Source: Chryseobacterium tagetis (GTDB taxonomy: Bacteria; Bacteroidota; Bacteroidia; Flavobacteriales; Weeksellaceae). Taken from it: a stretch of DNA of 64,000 nt. Each line of letters starts with the position of its first letter. Position 1 is the stretch's first letter. The stretch is taken from NCBI RefSeq assembly GCF_016735585.2, contig NZ_JAERSE020000004.1, positions 1 through 64,000 of the forward strand, in the 5' to 3' direction. Position numbers and translations under genes: made by a program. Below the pieces are notes generated by a model, which was given only the letters and a program-made list of their open reading frames with translations, was not told the DNA's origin and did no database searches. Shown one piece after another: positions 55,865 through 64,000 of the stretch.

Positions 55865-57769
55865 TTATAGACTCCTGCTTGAAAACTTAAAATTTCTTTC
55901 ATTCTCTTCAAGCTCAGCGGATGAATTAGTTTCTTCATCCTCAATTATATTGATTCCGCTAAACTCTTCAGAACTATTATCGGGAGCCGGATTCATTTGC
56001 CTGGGTCGGTCTTGCTTGCTTTCTTTTTTATTAATTTCTCCCTTGAATAGAGAAATAATTTCATTGACTTCATCCCGAACTTTTTCATAATAATCAGTGA
56101 TAACGAAATCAGGCTGATTTTTAAATTGACTGTTTAACTGATATGCTAACTGCTTTCTTTTAACAGGTAAAAATTTCTCATGAATATAGGCTTCAGAACT
56201 TTCGGCAACTCTTCCGATGAATTCACCAACCGGAAGTTCCATAAAAACTGAATTTCTGAAAACATCTCTTTCCTGTACAGATCGGCTTTGACCAACATTT
56301 CTTTTAAATGGGTTGAGAAAATGACGTGAAGTATTGTTACTTTCAAAATATTGGTCTTTCTTGCCAAACTGTTTACTGAGAATATCTGCAGTATGACTAC
56401 TGGAAACCTGACCGTAAAAATGATTCAGACAGCTTGCAAATAACACATCTGCTTTTTCTTTCGTATAGCCATCCGTAAGCTGTGAAAGATCCTGGCAGAA
56501 AAACATACTTGCAATTTTATTACTTCTTCCTGTATTTGGGAGAGTTTGGATATCATTAATAAATACGGTTGGAAACTCATCCAATAATACAAAAGAATGA
56601 TGTTTACGAGGTTGATTCAATTGTTTTGCAGCAACTGAGATAACCAAACTACACAAAGGAGCTAACGTAGTTGCTATGGAAGGATTATTCCCTACAGTTA
56701 AAACAATTGGATTATCCGGATTATTAATATTCAGATCAAAATCCTCTCCTCCAAAAATATACATAAACTCCGGTGTATTAATCTGTGCTACTGCTCCCTG
56801 TAATGATCCAACTACTCCCGCTAATTGTGAATTTGCTTCGCTCTCCAGAGCTGTAGCAAGTGACAATATCATTGCCTTGGTTTCGGAATTTGAAGACAGT
56901 AAAGCAATTAAATCAGTGTGATTTGTCGCAATCAATGCTAACGTATGTGGAAGATCACAATATTTAGGATATTCTTTCTTCAGGAACCAAATACATGCTG
57001 TCAGAAGATCTGTTGCAGAACGTGACCAAAAATCCTCTTTCTTAATAGATTCCTTCATTAAATTTTTAGTGATGGCAGAAGCGTATTCTCTTGCATACGC
57101 TGAATGAGGTAAATATTTTGGATTTAAAGGATTACATCTATGGCTTTTAAGTGAATCATTAAAATTCAAAACATAATGCTTAATACCCGAATCTGAATAA
57201 AAAAGTTCAATATCATTTGCCAGTGCCGGATATTTAAAATCATAACAGATACCTGAAAACTGTTTTTGTGCTAACTCTCGTATAAAGGGGACTGCAAAAC
57301 TTTCAGATTTTCCTGCTCCGGGACCACCTATTATTAAAATTCCACGGAAAGGATTAGGAATTTGAACGGTTCTTTTTTTGGTTTGAAGAGTTAATCCCTG
57401 AAATTTTTTCTTTGAATCTTTCAATAATGAAAAGCCTGTAAATTTTTTATTAATAAAACCAAAAGGATAAAAAATTAATTTTTTATAAAAATTGAAAGGC
57501 GTTTTAAGTGGCGGAATCAAAGATTTTCCAATCCAGAATTGAATCAGAATGTATAAAAGCTCTGCATATCCGAAACAGATTCCTACTACTAAAAATTTTA
57601 ATCTTGCCAGGAAGCTTGCTTCAGGAGATATTACTACTGAAAATCCGTGCTGAGATATATTATATAAGAATGAATTAATACCTATAATCTTCACTCCTAG
57701 CATATACAATAAAAATAAAGACATTGCAACAATGATAAATTTTACCATTAAAATTGGATCTTTTTCCAT
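55865..57769 (-). CDS. Type IV coupling protein (TraG/VirD4-like)
   Basis: A 634-residue membrane ATPase that brings relaxase-bound DNA to the type IV secretion channel. N-terminal membrane helices (about 5-30, 40-95) are followed by Walker A IIGGPGAGKSESFAVPF near 148 and Walker B FVLLDEFPTVF near 391. The Ser/Glu-rich end ENERNFKFSSRSL is a linker to partners. No other T4SS genes (traM, virB4 and so on) are present, so the module cannot transfer on its own. Confidence 0.88.
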   Translation of the reverse strand: MEKDPILMVKFIIVAMSLFLLYMLGVKIIGINSFLYNISQHGFSVVISPEASFLARLKFLVVGICFGYAELLYILIQFWIGKSLIPPLKTPFNFYKKLIFYPFGFINKKFTGFSLLKDSKKKFQGLTLQTKKRTVQIPNPFRGILIIGGPGAGKSESFAVPFIRELAQKQFSGICYDFKYPALANDIELFYSDSGIKHYVLNFNDSLKSHRCNPLNPKYLPHSAYAREYASAITKNLMKESIKKEDFWSRSATDLLTACIWFLKKEYPKYCDLPHTLALIATNHTDLIALLSSNSETKAMILSLATALESEANSQLAGVVGSLQGAVAQINTPEFMYIFGGEDFDLNINNPDNPIVLTVGNNPSIATTLAPLCSLVISVAAKQLNQPRKHHSFVLLDEFPTVFINDIQTLPNTGRSNKIASMFFCQDLSQLTDGYTKEKADVLFASCLNHFYGQVSSSHTADILSKQFGKKDQYFESNNTSRHFLNPFKRNVGQSRSVQERDVFRNSVFMELPVGEFIGRVAESSEAYIHEKFLPVKRKQLAYQLNSQFKNQPDFVITDYYEKVRDEVNEIISLFKGEINKKESKQDRPRQMNPAPDNSSEEFSGINIIEDEETNSSAELEENERNFKFSSRSL

Positions 57770-57780
57770 GTTTATAATTT

Positions 57781-58345
57781 TTATAGGCTTAAGCCCTGGT
57801 TATTCTTTTTATTTTGTTCGACAGTTTTTTTAATTTCATATTGCTTTGCAGATTCCTGCTTTATTGCTGTTTCTATTACTCTTTTTCTTTCTTCGATTGT
57901 ACCGTTTTTAATCGCATTACAATATTCAAAAGATTGTTTATAGTTTCTTTGAAAGGCAAATTTCTTATCAAAAGCTTCTTCGGATTTTTGAATGAAATTT
58001 TTACGATCAAAACCACCTTTAACCTGTCCTCTCGTTGTACTTTTATGGTTTGTCATTGGAGATAGTTTCATTCTTTTATCTAAAGATTTTCTGCTAACAA
58101 CTACATGAACATGCATATCAATATTATTTTTCATATTTCTTTCATGATGAATCTTAGCGTAATACATAATATCTTTAGCCTGTAATCCTTTGCCAAAATT
58201 TTCCGCATACTTCTGCATTACTTCATTTCTCACATAATCTTTCAGGGCGTCACTTCTTTCTTGGGAAGTTGTGCCAATATGTTGTGACTCTTTTTCTGAA
58301 GGACTCACAGTAATGACAAAGAATTTTGCATCTTCTTTTGTCAGG
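57781..58345 (-). pseudogene. MobB-like relaxase, 5' end lost
   Basis: Remaining 175-188 residues include VITVSPSEKESQHIG, the metal-binding HVHVVVSRKS (His-x-His, the HUH core) near residue 66, and KSTTRGQVKGGFDRKNFIQKSEEAFDKKF, typical of Bacteroidota DUF5712-type relaxases. The N-terminal part that holds the catalytic tyrosine is missing: upstream of about 58345 the DNA is that of an ACT-domain gene in opposite orientation. It precedes the coupling protein gene by 12 bases, as in intact elements. Confidence 0.78.
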
Positions 58346-58681
58346 GAAACACTTGGTAAAAATAAAATAAGCCTTGAGGGCGGTGGTGTATTTGATAATG
58401 GCGATGTATGTATCGCTCATTTTTTAGTGGAAGAAGCGGACAGAGCCAAAGAAGTATTGGCAAAAATAGGCCTCAATGTTACGAAAATTAATAATGTAAT
58501 TATTCAAAAATTACGACAAGATGTACCTGGACAATTGGGAATGTTTTGTAGACGTTTGGCAGATGCTGATGTAAATATTCTTGTTCAATACAGCGATCAT
58601 TCCAATCAGTTAATCATAGTTCCGGACAACTTTGAAAAAGCAAAAGAAATTTTAGATGCTTGGATGAAAGAATGGTGGTGA
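58313..58681 (+). CDS. ACT-domain protein with replaced N-terminus
   Basis: About 122 residues. From residue 14 it matches amino-acid-binding ACT proteins: LGKNKISLEGGGVFDNGD, then LRQDVPGQLGMFCRRLADADVNILVQYSDHSNQLIIV. The first part (MTKNFASSFVRE) is not ACT-like and reads across the broken relaxase end, so the original 5' part with the first beta strand is lost. Normally a small regulatory or amino-acid sensing protein; this copy is probably non-functional. Confidence 0.65.
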   Translation: MTKNFASSFVRETLGKNKISLEGGGVFDNGDVCIAHFLVEEADRAKEVLAKIGLNVTKINNVIIQKLRQDVPGQLGMFCRRLADADVNILVQYSDHSNQLIIVPDNFEKAKEILDAWMKEWW

Positions 58682-59021
58682 TAATATAAGTAACTTAATG
58701 CTTAATGTGTAATAGCAACTACTTGATCTGACAGTTTTAATTAATAGTCTGAAAAACCGTCAGCTCTCCAGTAGAAAAAATATTAAACATTAAAAGCTAC
58801 CAGAAAACAGTCAGCTTTATTATTAATCTTGATGCCTTATATTAGTGGAGTTACTAATTTTGTTAGGACACAATTCTTACCCTGCTTTTTTTACTGTACT
58901 AATTAACACCAACCTTATACTTCCTCTTATCCTTTTATCAGAGTATGTCGTGTTTTATTTTAAATCTATTAGGTAGTACACAAAGCAGTCAGTACCTGTC
59001 AGCAAATCGGCTGTAAAAGGT

Positions 59022-59275
59022 CTTGAAGTGGTTGCAACCTCTTATACAAATGCCTGAAGCTGGTTGGTAAAATCCCTGAAGGCGGTTATGAACTGCCTGG
59101 AAGGGGTTATGAAAAGGGGGTGCGCCAGTTCGGAACCTCTTTTAGGGGCTTAGGAACCGGATATATCCACTTAGAGAAGTCCCTGCCACCACTTCACCAA
59201 CCTATTGCAGCCACTTCAGGACCGCCTTAGGGGTGGTTCCGGACCGGGTAAAAGGGGTTAGGAACCGGGTCTGTC
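59022..59275. repeat. GC-rich region of imperfect repeats
   Basis: Words of the type CCTGAAGgxGGTT recur at 59022, 59056, 59079 and 59100, and CTTGAAGTGGTTGCAA (59022-59037) is inverted as TTGCAGCCACTTCAGG (59205-59220). The base composition is far richer in G+C than the surroundings, without a frame. The stretch 58682-59257 holds nothing else. Confidence 0.6.
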
Positions 59276-59488
59276 CTCTTCTTCGGGTACGTTATATCGG
59301 TTCGCCGGAGGCTGGGCCGGAACAGGATCGGGAGGAAAAAATGAACCCAGAAAAGTAATGGTGGTACGCTCTCCTTTTTCATCCACCTTCATCATGATCG
59401 ACCGACAGCAGGGAGATGCTCTGAAATGGCTTTCGTAGCGTTTTCCGCATTTGAAACATTCGGTAAGTATAATCCTAATTTTTTTCAT
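59258..59488 (-). CDS. Small rubredoxin-like zinc-ribbon protein
   Basis: 76 residues: ECFKCGKRYESHFRASPCCRSIM has the Cys-x2-Cys...Cys-Cys layout of a zinc ribbon, followed by a proline-rich end (PPDPVPAQPPANRYNVPEEE). The 3' part lies in the GC-rich repeat region. Not recognised further. Confidence 0.5.
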   Translation of the reverse strand: MKKIRIILTECFKCGKRYESHFRASPCCRSIMMKVDEKGERTTITFLGSFFPPDPVPAQPPANRYNVPEEEDRPGS

Positions 59489-59630
59489 AATTCTTCATAT
59501 TATAGCAATGATAAACGGAAAAGAAACGGGTCGAATCTTTACCAGATAAGCGGATAATCAGAAAGTAATTTGTGTTTTTGTGTTATGTTAGTGTAAGGGT
59601 CTATTTCTCCCGGGAATGTTGTGCAAAGTA

Positions 59631-59861
59631 TCAGGTTTCTCTCTGTAACTTGTTGAGTTTCGCTATCAGGTACAGCGCATCCATAATTTCTTTGTCAGGA
59701 ATTTTTTCTTTTTTCACCCGGCGTATGTATTCAGCAGGTCTTCTCTTTTCTTGCAGAATGAGATTCACCGAACTGGTATATCGTGCCGGTAACCATCGGT
59801 CAATGAAATCGTATTTCTCATCCATCGTTTTCCGATGGTGAGTGGTCGCCAATTTGCCCAT
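59631..59861 (-). CDS. Hypothetical protein divergent from an XRE regulator
   Basis: From an internal ATG at 59861 the product has 76 residues: MGKLATTHHRKTMDEKYDFI, then LPARYTSSVNLILQEKRRPAEYIRRVKKEKIPDKEIMDALYLI. Basic, helical, ending LNKLQRET; a longer start at 59930 is possible. Divergently arranged with the XRE gene around palindromic operators, it may be its target or partner. Confidence 0.5.
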   Translation of the reverse strand: MGKLATTHHRKTMDEKYDFIDRWLPARYTSSVNLILQEKRRPAEYIRRVKKEKIPDKEIMDALYLIAKLNKLQRET

Positions 59862-59934
59862 GAGTGAAATAATTTTATTTATGCTTTTTTCGTAATTTTG
59901 TGTCTTACGGCAAACCTGTTTGCCCAACAAATAT

Positions 59935-59987
59935 ACAATTATATATTAAATAAACAATAATTCATTGTTTTTACAAAATATAATTGT
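59935..59987. promoter_or_regulatory. Nested inverted-repeat operator
   Basis: ACAATTATAT (59935-59944) and ATATAATTGT (59978-59987) are perfect inverted repeats; inside them AAACAAT (59952-59958) and ATTGTTT (59964-59970) form a second pair. The structure lies between divergent genes, one an XRE regulator that probably binds here. Confidence 0.55.
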
Positions 59988-60009
59988 TTTTGATGAAAAA
60001 AAAATAAAT

Positions 60010-60312
60010 ATGATGAAAATACACCAAAAGATACGGGAATACAGCAAGGAAAAAGGAGAAACCATGAAAGAGATTGCCGCTGCCTATGGAGTTACCCCGC
60101 AATCTATTCAGCTTTATTTCTCAGGAAAGAATGCTATGCCTCTTGCTTTTTTGGCTTGGTACATCGAAAACCATCCTGATCTGGATCTCTATGCTCTCTT
60201 TGATAAAAAACAACAAAACATTGTTGCAGAAACCAGACCGGCATATGAAAAGAAAGTGAAGAAACAGGAAGTGATCGACAAGATTGTGGCTATTTTGAAG
60301 GAGGAACTTTGA
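60010..60312 (+). CDS. XRE-family HTH protein
   Basis: From the ATG at 60010, 100 residues: MMKIHQKIREYSKEKGETMKEIAAAYGVTPQSIQLYFSGKNAMPL gives an HTH domain (about 1-50); then a coiled, lysine-rich end VDKIVAILKEEL-like. Probable autoregulator of this small divergent pair through the nested palindromes at 59935-59987. Confidence 0.7.
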   Translation: MMKIHQKIREYSKEKGETMKEIAAAYGVTPQSIQLYFSGKNAMPLAFLAWYIENHPDLDLYALFDKKQQNIVAETRPAYEKKVKKQEVIDKIVAILKEEL

Positions 60313-60330
60313 GAGAGTGAGAAGGTGGAA

Positions 60331-60497
60331 AAAGTAAAAAGTGAAATGTAAGAAGTGAGAGGTGAAACGCTTATTTTTTAATAAACAAAAATGCTTCCCG
60401 TGGGGAAGCATTTTTGTTTATTATTGTTTACTGCCAAATTCCCCTCCTCTCATTTCTCACCTTTTACTTCTTACATTTCACTTTTCACTTTTTACTT
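60331..60497. repeat. Long imperfect inverted repeat around a terminator
   Basis: A purine-rich tract at 60331-60367 (AAAGTAAAAAGTGAAATGTA and onward) is complementary, with a few changes, to the pyrimidine tract at 60450-60497 (CTTTTACTTCTTACATTTCA). Inside it sits the terminator at 60383-60419. Confidence 0.7.
60383..60419. terminator. Bidirectional terminator
   Basis: AAACAAAAATGCTTCCC (60383-60399) pairs with GGGAAGCATTTTTGTTT (60403-60419), 17 pairs with a GTG loop, between converging genes. Confidence 0.88.
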
Positions 60498-61184
60498 CCC
60501 ATCCTTATAATGCAAAAATATTCCGTAATCTGAAGGCGTCCAAAAGGCGGCTTTTTGTCCGGCGGCTTTCAGTGCATCGTTTGCCCACGTGTTGCAGGTA
60601 TAGGCAAAGCTGTAGGTACCTTTGGCATCATAAAAGGCATCGTTCTCACCATAGACTGCATTGGTAGGGATTAATATGAATTTTCCATTTTGATCCTGAT
60701 CAAATTTACTTTCTACAAATTGTGCTAACTGCTGATACTGGTTTCTACTGATCATGATTTTCTTACAGTCTTCGGCTTCTTTCATCTGCCTGTAATAGGT
60801 ACAGTGCATGGCAGATTCGCTCAGCCAGAAAGCAGCTTTAAAAGCGGTAGAAAATTTCAGGTCTGCCCAAGTAGGGGTATCAAGGTAAAAGCCTTTGTCT
60901 CCCCATCCTACTCCTATGTACTGGTAATCGGTTTTTTTAGATCTTATATTGCTGAAGGGGATCTTTTCACTCCAGTCCTTCATATCGTTCTTCACAGGCA
61001 TTACAATATCGGTATGTACGCCATTGGTGTAGATGTATACGGGGATTTCCTTCTTTTGCCCGTCATCTTTTGCAGACACCTCTATGAACGGCAGCAGATA
61101 TCCTAATATAAGATAGAGAATAACAACGCCTAGAACGGTTCCGAGAATTTTTACTAACAGGATGATCATTTTTTTTACCTTCAT
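60492..61184 (-). CDS. TIGR02117/DUF2459 family protein
   Basis: A 230-residue protein with an N-terminal membrane anchor (about 6-30) and the DUF2459 domain: VYIYTNGVHTDIVMPVKND, YIGVGWGDKGFYLDTPTWADLK, SESAMHCTYY and TYSFAYTCNTWANDALKAAG, which holds the conserved His and Cys residues of the family. Its role is not known; the Cys/His pattern resembles a papain-like or urease-region protein. No partner adjoins it. Confidence 0.88.
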   Translation of the reverse strand: MKVKKMIILLVKILGTVLGVVILYLILGYLLPFIEVSAKDDGQKKEIPVYIYTNGVHTDIVMPVKNDMKDWSEKIPFSNIRSKKTDYQYIGVGWGDKGFYLDTPTWADLKFSTAFKAAFWLSESAMHCTYYRQMKEAEDCKKIMISRNQYQQLAQFVESKFDQDQNGKFILIPTNAVYGENDAFYDAKGTYSFAYTCNTWANDALKAAGQKAAFWTPSDYGIFLHYKDGK

Positions 61185-61278
61185 GCTTTATATTAATGAA
61201 ATTTAATAAATAAGTTTACTAAAAAAATTTGTATTTAAATAAGAATTTGATTAAATTTAAGTACAAAATATTACAAAA

Positions 61279-61359
61279 ATGCACAAAAATTCCAAATCCC
61301 AAAAGAGATTTAAAATCAGAGTGAAAGTAGCCCCTAAAAGAGTTCAAAAAAAACGTTGA
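61279..61359 (+). CDS. Putative 26-residue basic peptide
   Basis: An ATG at 61279 opens a frame of 26 codons (MHKNSKSQKRFKIRVKVA, then PKRVQKKR) with 12 Lys/Arg residues. A short, very basic peptide in an otherwise empty 343-base gap is unusual. It might be a small ribosome-associated protein; the Bacteroidota ribosomal protein bL38 would be a comparison to make, but I do not recall its sequence. Remainder of 61185-61528 shows no other frame. Confidence 0.4.
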   Translation: MHKNSKSQKRFKIRVKVAPKRVQKKR

Positions 61360-61528
61360 TTTTTGGTGAGATCTGATCTTCCGGAAATCAATTTTTCTTT
61401 TTTAGAAAGGCTTTTACAACCCTAAATCTTCGCCTCCTTAAGATCTGAACTTTTAAGGAATGGCTGAACAACCCTCCTTGTTTTGGAACCCTCAAATTCC
61501 GAACGAGGATTTGTCACCAAAAAACACA

Positions 61529-62473
61529 TTATTTTTTCTCTTGGGAAGCATTCAAAAATTCAATATTTCTCTTCAATCCTGCAAATTTTGTTCTCTTTAC
61601 GGGGGATTTTCTGAAGATCTCGGAGAAGAGTTCCTGAGTAAGCTCTTTCCATTCCCCTTTTTTAAAGTTTTTTAAAGCTTCATTTGGCTGAAACTTACTT
61701 TGCTTGTTGGGAGCTGAAAAACGGTTCCATGGGCAAACATCCTGACACACATCACAACCGAACATCCAGTCATCCATTTTATCTTTAAAGTAATCCGGAA
61801 TTTCGTTTTTCAGTTCTATGGTCGCATACGAAATGCATTTGCTTCCATCAATAATTTTTTCAGAAATAATAGCGTTTGTAGGACAGGCATCAATACATTT
61901 TCGGCAGCTTCCGCAATGATCGGTAACGGGATTATCCGGAATGAGCTCCAGATCACAGATAATTTCGGCTAAAAAATAAAATGAGCCGCTTTGCTTCGTA
62001 ATCAGATTGGCATTTTTCCCCACCCATCCTATTCCGGATTTTTTTGCCCAGCTTCTTTCCAACACCGGAGCAGAATCTACAAAAACACGAAATCCGAACT
62101 CTCCGATCTCCTCATGCAATTCAGCTACCATCTCACGAAGAATTTCTTTAATCACCTCATGATAATCTTCTGCATAGGCATATTTTGAGATTTTAAAGTT
62201 CTCTAATGCCGAAATTTTTTCTTTAGGAAAATAATTATAGGAAAGTGAAATCACAGATTTTGAACCTTCTACCAGCAATCTTGGGTCCAGCCTTTTGTCA
62301 AAATGATTTTCCATGTATTTCATTTCGCCATGGAAGTTATTTTTCAGCCATTTTTCAAGATTCGGCGCGTCTTCTTCCAAAAAATCAGCCTTTGAAATAC
62401 CACAATTCTGAAATCCAAAACTTTTGGCTTTGGCTTTGATGAGCTGTGAATATTTTTCGGCATTTGAATTCAT
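61529..62473 (-). CDS. queG: Epoxyqueuosine reductase
   Basis: Final step of queuosine synthesis, reducing epoxyqueuosine in tRNA with cobalamin and two 4Fe-4S clusters. From ATG 62473: 314 residues with the QueG segments SLSYNYFP and [16 protein letters not shown], the Fe-S clusters [16 protein letters not shown] and [13 protein letters not shown]. The cobalamin need links this gene to the cobT-cobS-cobC block. The longer TTG or ATG start upstream would add a non-family leader. Confidence 0.95.
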   Translation of the reverse strand: MNSNAEKYSQLIKAKAKSFGFQNCGISKADFLEEDAPNLEKWLKNNFHGEMKYMENHFDKRLDPRLLVEGSKSVISLSYNYFPKEKISALENFKISKYAYAEDYHEVIKEILREMVAELHEEIGEFGFRVFVDSAPVLERSWAKKSGIGWVGKNANLITKQSGSFYFLAEIICDLELIPDNPVTDHCGSCRKCIDACPTNAIISEKIIDGSKCISYATIELKNEIPDYFKDKMDDWMFGCDVCQDVCPWNRFSAPNKQSKFQPNEALKNFKKGEWKELTQELFSEIFRKSPVKRTKFAGLKRNIEFLNASQEKK

Positions 62474-62594
62474 AATTTCGCATTGCAAAACTAAGATTAT
62501 TTTATAAATTTGTTTAGGCTTTGGATTCTTGTGCAAAGGTAGATATCTTTGGAAGAATGCCTGGTATATTTTTTAACTCTAAAATAGTAGTATT

Positions 62595-62894
62595 ATGTCT
62601 TTAGCAGAAGTAATAAAATCAGGAAATTATGAATTGATCGACGTTCGTGAACCAATGGAACTGGAAATGGACGGAAATATAGACGGTGCAAAAAACATCC
62701 CTCTGGGAGAGGTGGAAGACAGACAGGATGAAATTCTTTCTGTAGAAAAGCCGGTAATCTTATTCTGCAGAAGCGGAAACAGAAGCGGAAAGGCATTGGA
62801 ATATTTAAATTCTCAGGGTTTGAAAGACGGCTACAATGGTGGTGGTTGGGCAGACCTGAAAGCAACGATCGAAGCAAATCAAGGAACTTTTTAA
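62595..62894 (+). CDS. Single-domain rhodanese-like sulfurtransferase
   Basis: 99 residues: LIDVREPMELEMDGNIDGAKNIPLGEV and the active-site loop FCRSGNRSGKAL with Cys in the middle. A small cytoplasmic rhodanese for persulfide transfer. A terminator directly overlaps its end (AAGGAACTTT at 62881-62890 with AAAGTTCCTT at 62893-62902). Confidence 0.9.
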   Translation: MSLAEVIKSGNYELIDVREPMELEMDGNIDGAKNIPLGEVEDRQDEILSVEKPVILFCRSGNRSGKALEYLNSQGLKDGYNGGGWADLKATIEANQGTF

Positions 62895-62908
62895 AGTTCC
62901 TTTTTTTA
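62881..62908 (+). terminator. Terminator overlapping the rhodanese stop
   Basis: AAGGAACTTT (62881-62890) pairs with AAAGTTCCTT (62893-62902), followed by T. Confidence 0.75.
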
Positions 62909-62925
62909 TTAAAAAAAATAGAGGT

Positions 62926-63543
62926 ATGAATTTGAAGGAAAGATTTTCAGCAGTCTGTTTGCCTTTTACCCATGATCAGAAGCGTATTGAAAAGTTATGG
63001 TCTGAGATCGAAAAAAAATATTCTGAAAAAAGCAGACATTATCACAATCTCACCCATTTGGAAAGTCTGTTTTCTGAACTTGATGCGGTAAAGGACAGAA
63101 TCTCAAATTATTCAAACATCTCATTCTCCGTTTTTTATCATGATGTGATCTATGATGCTTCTTCAAAGTCTAATGAAGAGAAAAGCGCCGATTTTGCCAG
63201 GGTAAGGCTTCAGGAGCTGGGTCTTGATGCAGCTGATGTCTCTCAAGTTTATCATCAGATCTTAGCAACCAAAGCCCATGAACGTTCTGATGATGAGGAC
63301 ATCAATTATCTGCTGGATGCGGATCTTTCTATTCTCGGAAAGGATCAGGAGATTTATATGGATTACACTCAAAAGATTCGAAAGGAATATTCCATATATC
63401 CGGACCTACTGTATAAACCGGGAAGGAAGAAGGTGCTAAAGCATTTTTTAGCCATGGAACCTGTTTTCAAAACAGAATATTTCAGGGAAAAATATGAGGA
63501 ACAGGCGAAGAGAAATATAGCGTTTGAGATCACTAAATCTTGA
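62926..63543 (+). CDS. HD-superfamily predicted phosphohydrolase
   Basis: 205 residues. HYHNLTHLESLF (about 42-53) and SVFYHDVIYDA (68-78) supply the His...His-Asp metal ligands of the HD family, with SNEEKSADFARVRL later. COG4339-like small HD proteins are thought to act on nucleotides. It follows the rhodanese gene, separated by a terminator. No specific substrate can be given. Confidence 0.82.
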   Translation: MNLKERFSAVCLPFTHDQKRIEKLWSEIEKKYSEKSRHYHNLTHLESLFSELDAVKDRISNYSNISFSVFYHDVIYDASSKSNEEKSADFARVRLQELGLDAADVSQVYHQILATKAHERSDDEDINYLLDADLSILGKDQEIYMDYTQKIRKEYSIYPDLLYKPGRKKVLKHFLAMEPVFKTEYFREKYEEQAKRNIAFEITKS

Positions 63544-63569
63544 TAACATTTCTTTCCGGATGAAATGGA

Positions 63570-63622
63570 TGAAGAATCTTTATTGGAGATTCTTCAATAC
63601 GCTTTGCTTCTTTCAGAATGAC
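63570..63622. repeat. Dispersed inverted repeat (family A)
   Basis: GAAGAATCT (63570-63578), AGATTCTTC (63588-63596) and the CTTTCAGAATGACA end match the 31787-31858 element. Confidence 0.6.
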
Positions 63623-63648
63623 AGTTGGAGAATTTTATATAAAAATTA

Positions 63649-63666
63649 AGCGGGCTAAAGCCCGCT
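63649..63666. repeat. Palindrome with GGCTAAAGCC core (family B), possible terminator
   Basis: AGCGGGC-TAAA-GCCCGCT (63649-63666) followed by TTTT. Same core as 39842-39859. Confidence 0.65.
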
Positions 63667-63697
63667 TTTGCTGTATTTCAATAGTGTTTAAAGTAAT

Positions 63698-64000
63698 TTA
63701 AAATTCTTTATTTTCTATTTGTTGTTGTATAAATTCGGTGGCTTTATTCAGGACAACTTCGGGAGTTTCTTTGTGCGGGGTGTGTCCTATATTGGGAATA
63801 ATAAATTTTTCCGCACTTCCGCTTACCTGGGAAACGGTTTTTTCTACCTGATCGAGTGTTCCGTATTCATCGGCTTCTCCCTGGATAAAGAGTAACGAGC
63901 TTTTGATATTCTTCAGCAGGTATTCAATATTCCAGCTTCTGAATTTTTCGCTCAGCCAGATCTCCGTCCAGGCTTTTACGATCATTTCCACTTTATCGCC
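63698..64000 (-). CDS. Alpha/beta hydrolase, partial at the right edge
   Basis: The visible 100 residues are the C-terminal part of an alpha/beta-hydrolase; the start lies beyond the window. Seen: LLFIQGEADEYGTLDQVEKT (the acid loop, with Asp) and IPNIGHTPHKETPEVVLNKATEFI (the catalytic histidine in GHTPH). Function cannot be specified. Confidence 0.75.
   Translation of the reverse strand, partial: GDKVEMIVKAWTEIWLSEKFRSWNIEYLLKNIKSSLLFIQGEADEYGTLDQVEKTVSQVSGSAEKFIIPNIGHTPHKETPEVVLNKATEFIQQQIENKEF

Noticed and set aside
60074..60259. 61-residue frame inside the XRE gene
   Set aside because: Shadow frame of the clear HTH gene at 60010-60312.

Overview
The window looks like a chromosome segment of a Bacteroidota member, most likely a Chryseobacterium-type flavobacterium. 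The evidence is low GC content, Bacteroidota -7 boxes of the TAnnTTTG type before many genes, weak ribosome binding sites with A-rich leaders, a type IX secretion sorting domain, DUF1800/DUF1501 and YceI pairs, and short palindromic intergenic repeats of the kind common in that group. The genus is inferred; no rRNA lies in the window.

Layout. 1-340 holds leftward tandem promoters, possibly of an rRNA operon outside the window. 552-14344 is ordinary metabolism and envelope: tyrA behind what looks like a tyrosine attenuator, a DUF2089 regulator, a beta-lactamase-fold hydrolase, L-serine dehydratase, ammonium transporter, two YceI proteins, glucokinase and the DUF1800/DUF1501 pair. 14404-31319 is an RNA-repair neighbourhood: WYL regulator, HopJ-like protein, UPF1-like helicase with a possible nuclease end, RtcB RNA ligase, a tRNA-shaped RNA whose anticodon loop is replaced, three hairpins sharing that RNA's motif, a TerD-like protein, two YcgL-like nucleotidyltransferases and an ATP-grasp protein. 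A cobalamin block (cobT, cobS, cobC) sits inside it. RtcB and the first nucleotidyltransferase share a promoter box at identical spacing, which suggests a regulon.

31324-42669 is again mostly core: cold-shock protein, pnp, PagL-like deacylase, rpsO, mgtE, BtuF-like protein, a free-methionine sulfoxide reductase and a PhnP-like hydrolase. A tRNA-Leu(CAA) at 42750-42829 is followed by an accessory island up to about 60.3 kb: a very large HD plus GHKL-ATPase protein divergent from a HEPN-like protein, fragments of a duplicated gene, a broken ssb, a LuxR regulator, seven small secreted proteins in tandem, a T9SS cargo protein, antitoxin-like genes, a zinc-cluster/VSR-like nuclease and a decayed conjugative module (coupling protein and a relaxase broken at about 58345). 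60.4-64.0 kb returns to core genes (DUF2459, queG, rhodanese, HD phosphohydrolase, an edge-truncated hydrolase).

The most promising system is the cassette at 20229-23824. RtcB, an unusual structured RNA, a leader with three covarying hairpins of the same motif, and a TerD-domain protein appear to work together in sensing or repairing RNA damage. Functions are assigned by motif reading only; no search was run.
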